Assembly: GCA_012960035.1 (NCBI GenBank)
Contig: DUBZ01000055.1
Coordinates: 1 to 64,000, forward strand
Length of the DNA: 64,000 nt
Origin: Myxococcales bacterium
Lineage (GTDB): Bacteria > Myxococcota_A > UBA9160 > UBA4427
Reading direction: 5' to 3'
The number at the start of each line of letters is the position of its first letter. Within the stretch, counting starts at the first letter, position 1. This document shows, one piece after another, positions 44,003 to 52,241 of the stretch. The notes beneath the pieces are model-generated. The model did not search any database. It had not been told where the DNA came from and saw only the letters and a list, made by a program, of their open reading frames with translations. Made by a program: the position numbers and the translations under genes.

Positions 44003-45220
44003 TTGGACGCCGCTTCAGAACCATTCAGTCCCGACCTCCACAGCCCCAGCTATCAAGAAGACCCGGCACCGGTTCTCGCGCGTCTTCGCGAGGAGGACCC
44101 CGTACACCGAAGCCAACACGGGTACTGGTTCCTAACGCGATACGAAGACGTAAAAAACGCGCTCAAGGACGCGCGATTCACCAGCGACTGGGCGAAGCGA
44201 CGAAGCGGAGGGCCGATTCGGAGCGACTTCGATGAGACCGAAACCGATCGCGCAAACCGAAGCCTCATCCTTTCGTCGTTCAACATGCGTGACGGCGACG
44301 AACACCAACGGGTGCGCGGGCTCGTCAACCAGGCTTTTTCGAAAGCGACGCTCGAAGGGAGTCGTTCACGGATCGAAGCCCTCGCCCACGATCTACTCCC
44401 GGTCGGCGGCGAGTTTGATCTCGTGAAGGACTTTGGCTTCCCGCTCCCAATTCAAATTTCATGCGAGATGCTGGGGATTCCCAAAGAAAGTCGGGACGAG
44501 TTTCGACGCTCCTTCGAGGATGCCGCAGTGCTGGGCCTGCCTCGTCACAGTGAGTCACAACACCGGGAAGGACTGCGCGCGCTTGGCTGGCAGGTCGAGT
44601 ACATGCGCGGCCTCCTGGAAGACCGCCGAAACACACCGAAGGACGATTTGCTGAGCGCCCTCGTGCAAGCCGAAGAAGCGGGCAGCCAACTCACCAGCGA
44701 AGAAACCATCGCGGCGATCGTCACCATTTTCACCGCAGCGGGTACGACCACCGAGCGCTTTGTTTCGAGTGGCCTACTTCTGTTACTACGGGATCGCGAC
44801 GCATTCGCGCGACTGCGTGAAGACCGAAGCCTGATGCCCTCCGCGATCGAAGAAATTCTTCGCTTCCATCACCCGGACCAATCGACCAGCACACCTCGCT
44901 GGGTCAACGAAGATGTTGAACTCGGCGGCAAGACCCTCGCACGCGGAGATACAGTGCGCTTCGGCCTCGGCGCAGCGAATCGCGACCCCCAACAATTCAA
45001 AATCCCCGAAAGCTTCGACATCACGCGCACGCCCAACCGACATCTAGCATTCGGCAAGGGAGCCCACTTCTGCCTCGGCGCGACATTGGCACGGCTGGTC
45101 GGAGAAGTGGCCTTCACCGCCGTGCTCGATCGCTACGCGGAGCTCAAGCTCGTCACCGAAAACCCGAGGCGGGACCCGAGGCGGATGGACCGGTACCAAG
45201 AGATCGTCGTTCGCACTTGA
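44003..45220 (+). CDS. Cytochrome P450 (second of a divergent pair)
   Basis: This 405-residue P450 is clearly different from its neighbour. Helix I reads TIFTAAGTTTERF, the ExxR helix IEEILRFHH, and the heme loop FGKGAHFCLGATLARL with Cys near 355. FNMRDGDEHQRVRGLVNQAF marks helix C. TTG 44003 was chosen because GGGGAA lies 7 bases upstream and the chain then begins just before SPDLHSPSYQEDPAPVL. The very long open frame upstream runs antisense through the other P450 gene and is not coding. It ends at a hairpin shared with the convergent rhodanese gene. Confidence 0.92.
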   Translation: MDAASEPFSPDLHSPSYQEDPAPVLARLREEDPVHRSQHGYWFLTRYEDVKNALKDARFTSDWAKRRSGGPIRSDFDETETDRANRSLILSSFNMRDGDEHQRVRGLVNQAFSKATLEGSRSRIEALAHDLLPVGGEFDLVKDFGFPLPIQISCEMLGIPKESRDEFRRSFEDAAVLGLPRHSESQHREGLRALGWQVEYMRGLLEDRRNTPKDDLLSALVQAEEAGSQLTSEETIAAIVTIFTAAGTTTERFVSSGLLLLLRDRDAFARLREDRSLMPSAIEEILRFHHPDQSTSTPRWVNEDVELGGKTLARGDTVRFGLGAANRDPQQFKIPESFDITRTPNRHLAFGKGAHFCLGATLARLVGEVAFTAVLDRYAELKLVTENPRRDPRRMDRYQEIVVRT

Positions 45221-45221
45221 A

Positions 45222-45242
45222 CCACTCGCTCTAGCCGAGTGG
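45222..45242. terminator. Hairpin shared by convergent P450 and rhodanese genes
   Basis: CCACTCG (45222-45228) and CGAGTGG (45236-45242) are perfect 7-base arms around a 7-base loop. The loop holds most of the rhodanese stop codon (45231-45233), and the P450 gene stops at 45220. It could act in both directions. No T run. Confidence 0.55.
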
Positions 45243-45560
45243 CAGGCTCCCATCGATACGGTCGATCCAAGCGATCATGCCGCCCTGCACGTTCCACGTG
45301 TTCATGAAACCGTGCGCACGCATGATCTTGACCGCGTGCGCACTGCGCCCACCGCTTTTGCAGTGGACGACAATATGAGCGTCGGGATCGAGTGTCGTAA
45401 TGCGTTCGGGCACCGTCGAAAGTGGCACCAATTCCGCACCGAGGTTGCTCACCGCAAACTCGCCTTCTTCGCGCACGTCGATGAACTCAAACTTCGCATC
45501 GCGATCGAGCAATGCCTTCAAGTCTTCGACGCTGATATCCCAATCACACTGCTGAGGCAT
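45231..45560 (-). CDS. Rhodanese-domain protein
   Basis: This is a 109-residue single-domain sulfurtransferase. The active loop is VHCKSGGRSA with the persulfide Cys, preceded by FEFIDVREEGEFAVSNL and followed by VQGGMIAWIDRID. The ATG at 45560 has AAGGAAA upstream. It is the last gene of a unit with a sulfite/nitrite reductase and an unknown protein, which suggests a role in handling reduced sulfur. Confidence 0.9.
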   Translation of the reverse strand: MPQQCDWDISVEDLKALLDRDAKFEFIDVREEGEFAVSNLGAELVPLSTVPERITTLDPDAHIVVHCKSGGRSAHAVKIMRAHGFMNTWNVQGGMIAWIDRIDGSLPLG

Positions 45561-45619
45561 GGATTTTCCTTGTAGCGGCGCGTTTGTGGTTCGACGTGTG
45601 GTTCGACGCTTGGCTCAAC

Positions 45620-46198
45620 TTATCGTTCGAGTCGAGCGAGCAACGTGTTGAGGTCTTCGGCGCTTGCACCTGTAATCATGGCTGCGAGCGGCTTGCGGGC
45701 TTCGTCCGCATCGGCACGTTCCACCGATGCTCCGTCGCCAAACACGCGCGTCGCCAACGCTTCGAACTCGCCCTTACACGCCGCAAATCCGTCGTCAGAG
45801 TTTGGTGCTGCAAGTCGGTCGACAACCTGAACCTTTACGCCGGCCGTCGAGAACGATGTTCCCGAGGAGCCATTGGCTTGCACGGCCTTTACCGCGAGCA
45901 GACACTTGCGCACCGTGTCGTCGAGATGCTCGGCAACAGTGCCGCCTTCCAGACGCTTGCCGACTGTGAGCAACCCTGCTCGGCCTTCGTTGAGGTCGAT
46001 GCTGTAGTCGACGTCGTGTCCAATCAACACAACACCCGGGCCTTCCGGCACATGGCCGTAGTCGGCGACGTCGATTAAGACACCCTCAACCGATTTTTCG
46101 CGGACGAACTCGTGAAAGACGCCAATGAACGCGTCGAAATCCACATCGGCGTTCGAGTCGGTGGCAAAAAACTTGGCTGCGATTCGCTTCGGGATCAT
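45620..46198 (-). CDS. Unknown protein partnered with sulfite/nitrite reductase
   Basis: This 192-residue soluble protein is of no family I recognise. It opens MIPKRIAAKFFATDSNADVD and then has FIGVFHEFVREKSVEGVLID, VADYGHVPEGPGVVLIGHDV and the end AAMITGASAEDLNTLLARL. The first 120 residues are alpha/beta and probably one domain. The ATG lies 3 bases after the reductase stop and its ribosome site (GGAGG) is inside the reductase gene, so it is strictly co-produced and probably works with it. Confidence 0.75.
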   Translation of the reverse strand: MIPKRIAAKFFATDSNADVDFDAFIGVFHEFVREKSVEGVLIDVADYGHVPEGPGVVLIGHDVDYSIDLNEGRAGLLTVGKRLEGGTVAEHLDDTVRKCLLAVKAVQANGSSGTSFSTAGVKVQVVDRLAAPNSDDGFAACKGEFEALATRVFGDGASVERADADEARKPLAAMITGASAEDLNTLLARLER

Positions 46199-46201
46199 GG
46201 C

Positions 46202-48448
46202 TTATGCCTCCACCGCGAGGGGTTCGGGCACCATGCGCAGCTCGCATGCGTGGGCTGCTTCGATGAACAGCTGCGACTCTTCGATGCGCCGGGACGCGAT
46301 GTCCTTGCTCATCGAGTCCGGCACAGTCGCGTGGCGGTCGAGCAGGTATTGCCCGAATTTGCCCTTCGCAAATCGATCGAAGAAGCGTTCGTTGTCGAAG
46401 TAGCGGGTCTTGAACTCGGTCACGATGTCGGTCGGCTCTTCGGTGACGTCGATGTATTCGAGCCGCACCAACGCGCGTGCCGCTGAAAGCATCGCCCGGT
46501 AGGCGAGGTCTTCCGCTTCTTCGAAGTCACCCTCTTCCAGTGCGATCTGTGCGTCGAAGCCCTGGCTCTCGGCCTTCACGACCTCGATGCCAAACAGCGA
46601 CACCATCTCCCCCGCGCACTCGCCAATGCCGAGGTCACCAATGGTGAACTCGCGCACGTCGCCCCAGTCGCTGTAGAACTCCGGCGCCTCGGCATAGGGT
46701 GCGACCTTCATGAAGGGCTTGATGATCTCGCGAACGCTGCGCTTGCCGAGACGTTCAACGAACCCGCGGAACGTTTCATCGCCGTCGCGCCCTTGGGCAT
46801 AAGCCTCGGTCAAGGCTTCAACGACTTCCGGCGCTGCCTTGCTCGGCACTGAGCCCATCGCCATACCGTAGTTGCCAGCATTCTCGCCCCATTGCCCACC
46901 CAGGATGACCTGGAAGTGTGGCACGGTGCGGCCGTCGACTTTGCGGCTGTTGCCGTAGAAGCCGATGTCGGCGAGATGATGCTGTCCGCAGCTATTGAAG
47001 CAGCCCGAGATCTTTACCCTCAGAGCCTTCACGGCTGCGGGCATGCTGGCCGACTTCGCCGCGAGGCGCTGTCGAAGCTCACCCGCCAAACCGCGGCTTG
47101 CCGCGATGCCTAGCTTACAGGTGTCCGTACCGGGGCATGAGGTCACGTCGACGATGGTTTCGCCGCCGGGAGTGCCGAGACCTGCTGCCGAAAGCGCCTG
47201 GTAGATGTCGACGAGGTCTTTGTTCGGAACGAAGCGAAGCACCATGTTCTGCTCGACGGTGGTCCGCATGTTGTCGCCACTGAAGCGGCGAGCAATATCG
47301 GCCAAGCTACGTGCCTGGTCTGCCGTGATGTCACCCAACGGCAAGTTAAGCGTCACGACCGAATAGCCGTCTTGTCGCTGAGCGCGCACGTTGGTGTCGA
47401 ACCATTCGTTGAATCCGTCTGGACGATTGCCAGCGGGAAGGTCTGCGCCCGGCGCAACGGGCTCGCCGCTGGTTTCGGGCATATTCTCAAGCAGCGAGGT
47501 CCAACGCGGATCATGGGGAAGCGTCTTGCGCTCTTCCTCGACGAGTCGTCGAAATTCTTCGATGCCCACCTTGGCGACCAAGAACTTGATGCGCGCGCGG
47601 CCGCGGTTTTTCTTCTCACCAAGACGCGCAAACACGCGTGCCGTGGCCTGCATGAGCGGCAAGAACTCTTCTACCGGAGTGAACTCCGAAAGCACTTCTG
47701 CCTGATGAGGCACGGGGCCGAGGCCGCCGCCAACCACAACTTTGAAGCCCTTCTTGCCGTCGACGATCTTGGCCACGTAGCCGCCGTCGTGCATCTGCAC
47801 GAGGCCGCACGCTTCGTGCTCGCAGCCCGAGAATGCCGGCTTGAACTTGCGACCGAAGTCCTGCACGTCGGGATGACCGAGCATGAAGGTCATCAACGCC
47901 TGGGCGTAGGGAGAAATGTCGAAGATTTCGGTTTTGCAGACACCCGCCAGCGGGCAGCCGGTGACGTTGCGAACCGAGTTGCCACAGGCTTCGCGCGTCG
48001 TAATGCCCACCGCGGCGAGTCGACGCATCAAGTCCGGCGTGTCTTCGATGTGGACGTAGTGGAGCTGAAAATCCTGTCGCGTTGTCACGTGAAGAATCGC
48101 GTCGGAATATTCTTCCGAAAGATCCGCGTGCACTTCGAGTTGTTCAGGCGAAACGCCGCCATACGGGATCTTGATGCGGCACATGCCGGGCGCGTCCCAG
48201 ACGGTCTCGGGCCCCTTCGTGGGGACGTCGGCAAACCCGAGGGTTTGCTCCGCGACACCATCATGGCGCTTGCCATTGTCGTAACGCTGGCCGTAAACCC
48301 CACGGCGAAGGCGGGTTTCGGCGAAAACTTTTTCGGCGAGCTTGGCCTGCTTGCGCAGGCGCGTCTGGCTTTCGAAGTCGTCGATCTCTTCGGCCCAGCT
48401 CGCGTCAATTTTTTCGTGAAGAATGTCTTTCCATGTATCGGCACCCAT
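46202..48448 (-). CDS. Ferredoxin-type sulfite/nitrite reductase with C-terminal extension
   Basis: This 748-residue hemoprotein subunit has two ferrite-like half-domains (FQLHYVHIEDTPDLMRRL and RTTVEQNMVLRFV). The siroheme/4Fe-4S site is TSCPGTDTCKLG near residue 438 and ISGCFNSCGQHH near 483, giving Cx5C and Cx3C. It reduces sulfite or nitrite by six electrons. The family is usually about 550-600 residues. Here about 140 extra residues contain ALEEGDFEEAEDLAYRAMLS and EYIDVTEEPTDIVTEFK, which look like a HEPN-type helical bundle. The ATG at 48448 with AAGGAG upstream was chosen over an earlier TTG. Sulfite versus nitrite cannot be settled by eye. Confidence 0.9.
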   Translation of the reverse strand: MGADTWKDILHEKIDASWAEEIDDFESQTRLRKQAKLAEKVFAETRLRRGVYGQRYDNGKRHDGVAEQTLGFADVPTKGPETVWDAPGMCRIKIPYGGVSPEQLEVHADLSEEYSDAILHVTTRQDFQLHYVHIEDTPDLMRRLAAVGITTREACGNSVRNVTGCPLAGVCKTEIFDISPYAQALMTFMLGHPDVQDFGRKFKPAFSGCEHEACGLVQMHDGGYVAKIVDGKKGFKVVVGGGLGPVPHQAEVLSEFTPVEEFLPLMQATARVFARLGEKKNRGRARIKFLVAKVGIEEFRRLVEEERKTLPHDPRWTSLLENMPETSGEPVAPGADLPAGNRPDGFNEWFDTNVRAQRQDGYSVVTLNLPLGDITADQARSLADIARRFSGDNMRTTVEQNMVLRFVPNKDLVDIYQALSAAGLGTPGGETIVDVTSCPGTDTCKLGIAASRGLAGELRQRLAAKSASMPAAVKALRVKISGCFNSCGQHHLADIGFYGNSRKVDGRTVPHFQVILGGQWGENAGNYGMAMGSVPSKAAPEVVEALTEAYAQGRDGDETFRGFVERLGKRSVREIIKPFMKVAPYAEAPEFYSDWGDVREFTIGDLGIGECAGEMVSLFGIEVVKAESQGFDAQIALEEGDFEEAEDLAYRAMLSAARALVRLEYIDVTEEPTDIVTEFKTRYFDNERFFDRFAKGKFGQYLLDRHATVPDSMSKDIASRRIEESQLFIEAAHACELRMVPEPLAVEA

Positions 48449-48969
48449 GAAAGCGGGCTCCTTGTTAGTCAAAAAGAGTGGGGCGTAGAGAGCGGGTCAA
48501 CTCAGTGATTACTGGTGTGCGGTTGGTTCGAGGGACTGGCTCGGTTCGGCAAAGCGCGTCTGCTGATTTGGCTTGGATGGACGACCACGGTCTTCTTGGC
48601 CGTCGCACCGGCTGGCGCATTCAAATCGCGCACTCGGCTGTTTGGTTCGAAGCCGCGCGAATAACCCATCTGAGTACCTGGGTTTACTGCGCCCATTCGA
48701 AGCGGAGGTACTGTACCCGGGAGCGCCCTGCGCCCGCAATTGCCCTGTGACATTGAACACTTGCTTGAATCCTCAGCTCACGGGCACGTCTCAGAAAAAA
48801 CACCGTAACGGAATCAGTTATTATGTGCAAAATACCCTGTAGACAAGTAAAGAAATGGATCCAACCCGCTCATCTGATCCGGCGGACGCAGCGGTGCCCT
48901 TACTCGACAAGCAGCTGCAGCCTGGAGGGCAACCGGCCTATTCGTGCGGCTGAAAGGAAATCCGAATCG
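48449..48969. other. Intergenic region without a gene
   Basis: About 520 bases lie between the reductase start and the end of the crotonase gene. Overlapping short open frames here are not protein-like. Bases 48780-48860 are AT-richer (TTATTATGTGCAAAATACCC). The reductase promoter must be in the left part. I found no riboswitch, repeat or RNA gene. Confidence 0.5.
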
Positions 48970-49854
48970 TTATTTTTCGGAATCCTTTTTGTACTCGTCG
49001 ATGAGTTCCTGCTTCTTGCCCGCTTCGCGCTCGCGCAGCTCCCAAAAGCGCGGAGTGCGACGCTCGCCAAAGGCGGCCCCACCTTCTTTGCCTTCTGGCA
49101 TGTCGAACCAGTCGGGGTAGAAGTTGCTCGAGATGACGCCCATCTCCTGATAGCCGTCCATTTCCTGGTCAAAGCTGGCCTTCAAGACCTCGAGACACCC
49201 GGGGCTCACGCTCAACAATTCGGAACACCACTGGTCGACTTCCGCTTCGAGGCGATCGAGGGGCACGACGGTGTTCACCAAGCCCATCTGCTCGCATTCG
49301 AGCGCGGTATAGCGGCGACACATCATCCACATTTCGCGCGCCTTCTTCGCACCGACGACCTTCGTTAGATAAGGAACGAAGAAACCGTCGGCCGGGCTCG
49401 AAACTTTGGGCCCCGCCTGGCCAAAAATCGCGTCGTCAGCAGCAATGGTGAAGTCGCAGCAGTAAGCCATGTGGTTATGACCACCAAGGCAATAGCCCTG
49501 CACCTGCGCGACAACGGGCTTGCGCGACAGACGGATCAAGCGGTTGTGCGGGTAGCGATTATAAAACGCTTCGCGCAGCCCCCACTTTTCCCATTCTACG
49601 TCACCGCCTGCGCCAAAGTGCTTTCCGCTGCCCGCCACGATGATCACACCGACGTTGGTGTCGTGGTTCGCGTCGTAAAAGGCGCGAAACATTTCCTCCA
49701 CCGTGCCGACGGTCATCACGTTCATCGCGTCCGGTTTGTCGATCGTAATCCGTGCGATCGAAGCACCGAGTTCGCTGTGTTTCTTTTTTTCGAAAATGAT
49801 TTCTTCGAAGTCGAGACCTTCACCTTCGACGCGCTGCCATTCACTAAAACTCAT
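48970..49854 (-). CDS. MenB/BadI-like crotonase
   Basis: This 294-residue member of the crotonase family is close in pattern to naphthoyl-CoA synthase (MenB) and the ring-opening BadI. It has ITIDKPDAMNVM, the loop GSGKHFGAGGDVEW, QGYCLGGHNHMAYCCDFTIA, FGQAGPKVSSPADGFFVPYL and LECEQMGLVNTVVPL. The GQxGPKV segment is typical of MenB/BadI. Aromatic- or alicyclic-CoA ring chemistry is therefore likely, but no other menaquinone gene is present. The ATG at 49854 with GGAG 6 bases upstream was chosen. It follows a DsrE-like gene by 35 bases. Confidence 0.82.
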   Translation of the reverse strand: MSFSEWQRVEGEGLDFEEIIFEKKKHSELGASIARITIDKPDAMNVMTVGTVEEMFRAFYDANHDTNVGVIIVAGSGKHFGAGGDVEWEKWGLREAFYNRYPHNRLIRLSRKPVVAQVQGYCLGGHNHMAYCCDFTIAADDAIFGQAGPKVSSPADGFFVPYLTKVVGAKKAREMWMMCRRYTALECEQMGLVNTVVPLDRLEAEVDQWCSELLSVSPGCLEVLKASFDQEMDGYQEMGVISSNFYPDWFDMPEGKEGGAAFGERRTPRFWELREREAGKKQELIDEYKKDSEK

Positions 49855-49889
49855 GCTGTACTCCAAAGTCGCGCTTGGACGGCCACTTT

Positions 49890-50318
49890 TTAAAGACTTC
49901 CGATCACTTGCCCCGCGTTAGTCAAATACTTTGTGACGGCTTCGGGGCTGGTCGTTTCGATTCCCTTGGGCAACGCATCTTCGATCCCAAGCAGCGCGGT
50001 CCAAGTTGGACATGCGAGCAAACGGACACCCGCCTCGCTGACCTGCAAAGACAGCGCTTTGGGATCGAGGGCCTTGGCTGCGCCCCCTCCCGAAATGGGT
50101 AGGCCGAGGCCGATGCCCGCTTTCGCGAGGGCGAGCCGCATGGGTGGGCCGGACAGTGCGCGCGGCCAGCCGACGCTCCCTCCCGCAAGTGCTGACAACG
50201 CACCTTGGGTGACGAGCACCGCGGTCTCGTGCCCGGCATTTTTGGCGTCGCGCGCGGCGATAAACGTCGAGATCATCGACGCCGCGTCCGCATCGCGCAG
50301 AATAAAAAACAGATCCAT
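49890..50318 (-). CDS. DsrE/DsrF-like protein
   Basis: This 142-residue Rossmann-like protein is of the DsrE type: an N-terminal strand LFFILRDADAA, a helix FIAARDAKNAGHE, VLVTQGALSALAGG, and a late Cys in GVRLLACPTWTALLG, the usual place of the sulfur-relay cysteine. DsrE-like proteins pass persulfides or act as small accessory proteins. The ATG at 50318 opens a two-gene unit with the MenB/BadI-like crotonase; why they are paired is not clear. Confidence 0.65.
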   Translation of the reverse strand: MDLFFILRDADAASMISTFIAARDAKNAGHETAVLVTQGALSALAGGSVGWPRALSGPPMRLALAKAGIGLGLPISGGGAAKALDPKALSLQVSEAGVRLLACPTWTALLGIEDALPKGIETTSPEAVTKYLTNAGQVIGSL

Positions 50319-50750
50319 GACTCACTCCAATGATCGCCCGCACGAGACACTTGAAACTGTCCGCGGGTGCGCTGTGGCGGCGCCAGAGTAACGACATCGA
50401 GGTGGGTGAGCCACAAAGGCGAGGCGCGGGTTCGACACCAAAAAATGAATGTCGAAACTCGATTCAACGAAGCCCTCATTGAAGCTCTCATTTGCTTGCC
50501 CCGCCTCGAATTCGCACCTATACCTAACTTGCACGAGGTTAATGGACGTTGTTGCGGTTTGGACAGTCACTCTCATTATCAAGTCAGATCGGATCGAAAC
50601 AGCTCGGAAGCAATTCGTGTCACACTTTACGTCGAACTTTAAGCCCCCCTCGGCCCCCCTCCCCGTCTGGCACAACCGGTGAATGGATCACTCGGTACAG
50701 GCAAATCGGTGGGCAAGCCGGATGAACCTGTCGAGTAAAACCAACCAGCG
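50319..50750. other. Divergent intergenic region without a gene
   Basis: About 430 bases separate the DsrE-crotonase unit from the molybdenum hydroxylase block. No convincing open frame, hairpin or repeat is present. Promoters for both units should lie here. A weak NtrC/sigma-54-type TGGCAC occurs near 50668, but the matching TGC element is absent. Confidence 0.5.
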
Positions 50751-51629
50751 ATGAAACCGGCACCTTTTGACTACGTCGTCCCGGGCACCCTAGACGAAGC
50801 CGTGGGCTACCTCGCAGACGAAGACATCGAATCCCACGTTCTCGCAGGGGGACAAAGCCTCGTCCCCGCGATGAACATGCGGATGGCTCGCCCAGAGCTC
50901 CTCGTTGACCTCGGCAAACTGGACGAGCTCGACTTCATCCGTGAAGACAACGGCAGCCTCGTCGTCGGTGCGATGACGACGAAGCGCAGCATGGAATTTT
51001 CGCCCATTGTTGCGAGTTCCCAACCTCTGGTTCATGCCGCGACGCTCATGATCGCGCACCCGCAAATTCGTAATCGGGGCACGGTCGGCGGCTCGGTCGC
51101 CCACGCGGACCCGGCGGCCGAATACCCCGCCGTCGCGATGCTCCTCGACGCAGAGATTAAAGCCCAAGGTCCCGGCGGTGAGCGGACGATTTCCAGTTCC
51201 GACTTCTTCATTACCTACTTCACCACGGCCCTTGAAGAAGGCGAGATTCTCACCGAGGTCCGCTTCCCCCCGGCGACGCCAAACACCGGGTGGTCCTTCA
51301 AGGAATTTTCTCGCCGACACGGAGACTTTGCGTTGGCGGGAGTTGGCGTGACGTTGAATCTCGACGCTTCCGGCCACTGCGAAAACACGAGGGTCGTGGC
51401 ATTTGCTCTGGGTGCCACGCCGATTCGCGCTCGTGCTCTCGAAGCAGCGATCAACGGCGAAACGCCGAGCGAAGCCCTCTTTGCAGCCGCGAGTAAGACG
51501 GTCGCAGAAGGTCTCGAAGATCCAACATCTGACGTTCATGCGAGCGTTGAGTACCGCCGCGAGCTGGCATCGGTTCTGGGCGCACGTGCTCTGGGCGAAG
51601 CCGTTGAACGCGCGCGAGCGTCACAGTAA
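50751..51629 (+). CDS. Molybdenum hydroxylase FAD-binding medium subunit
   Basis: This 292-residue subunit of a xanthine dehydrogenase/CO dehydrogenase-type enzyme binds FAD and relays electrons from the 2Fe-2S subunit. FAD motifs are VLAGGQSLVPAMNMRMARP and IAHPQIRNRGTVGGSVAHAD, followed by AEYPAVAMLLDAEI and the C-terminal CO_deh_flav_C domain. It is first of the medium-small-large order used by CoxMSL-type operons. The ATG at 50751 has a weak ribosome site. Confidence 0.93.
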   Translation: MKPAPFDYVVPGTLDEAVGYLADEDIESHVLAGGQSLVPAMNMRMARPELLVDLGKLDELDFIREDNGSLVVGAMTTKRSMEFSPIVASSQPLVHAATLMIAHPQIRNRGTVGGSVAHADPAAEYPAVAMLLDAEIKAQGPGGERTISSSDFFITYFTTALEEGEILTEVRFPPATPNTGWSFKEFSRRHGDFALAGVGVTLNLDASGHCENTRVVAFALGATPIRARALEAAINGETPSEALFAAASKTVAEGLEDPTSDVHASVEYRRELASVLGARALGEAVERARASQ

Positions 51630-51662
51630 GTCGCAGAAAGCACGGTTCGGAGAACGAGGTTT

Positions 51663-52154
51663 ATGAGCACGACCAAACAGATTCGCGTGACCATCAACGG
51701 CCAAGTCCACGAGGCCAACGTTGAGCCCCGCATGTTGCTCACCGACTTTTTGCGCCACGAGATCTTTCTCGGCGGCGTGCATGTTGGGTGCGAACACGGT
51801 GTGTGTGGTGTGTGCACGATTTTGATGGACGGCAAGGCGGTGCGCTCTTGTCTCACCCTCGCCGTACAAGCCGATGGCCACGAAATCGTCACGATCGAAG
51901 GCATCTCGAACGATGCCGAGCTGCACCCCATACAGCAGGCGTTCATTGAGGAATACGGGCTGCAATGCGGCTTTTGTACGCCGGGCTTCGTGATGGCGAT
52001 TTACGAGCTACTTCGCGACACCCCGAAGCCCACGGAAGAACAGATTATGGACGTCATCGGTGGCGTGCTTTGCCGCTGCACGGGTTACGAAGGCATTCGC
52101 CGGGCAGTGACGTCCGCCATCAAGAAACTTCAAGCGCAGGGAGCAGGCGCGTAG
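51663..52154 (+). CDS. Molybdenum hydroxylase 2Fe-2S small subunit
   Basis: This 163-residue subunit carries two 2Fe-2S clusters. The plant-type ferredoxin cluster is GCEHGVCGVCTILMDG, and the helical C-terminal cluster is CGFCTPGFVM with CRCTGYEGIRRAV. The chain length and spacing are normal. It lies 33 bases after the FAD subunit gene and delivers electrons from the molybdenum site to FAD. Confidence 0.95.
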   Translation: MSTTKQIRVTINGQVHEANVEPRMLLTDFLRHEIFLGGVHVGCEHGVCGVCTILMDGKAVRSCLTLAVQADGHEIVTIEGISNDAELHPIQQAFIEEYGLQCGFCTPGFVMAIYELLRDTPKPTEEQIMDVIGGVLCRCTGYEGIRRAVTSAIKKLQAQGAGA

Positions 52155-52241
52155 CTCAAACCAAGAACGACGCAGAACTCTTCTGCGCGAGCAAACATCC
52201 AACGAACAAAAGCCGCACGAATACGGAGACTTTCCACGCCA

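Noticed and set aside
47372-48508. 378-residue open frame on the plus strand
   Set aside because: It is antisense to the sulfite/nitrite reductase gene, which has clear siroheme motifs.
48502-48760. Two overlapping ORFs of about 83 residues before the crotonase
   Set aside because: Composition is not protein-like in either frame and there are no ribosome sites.
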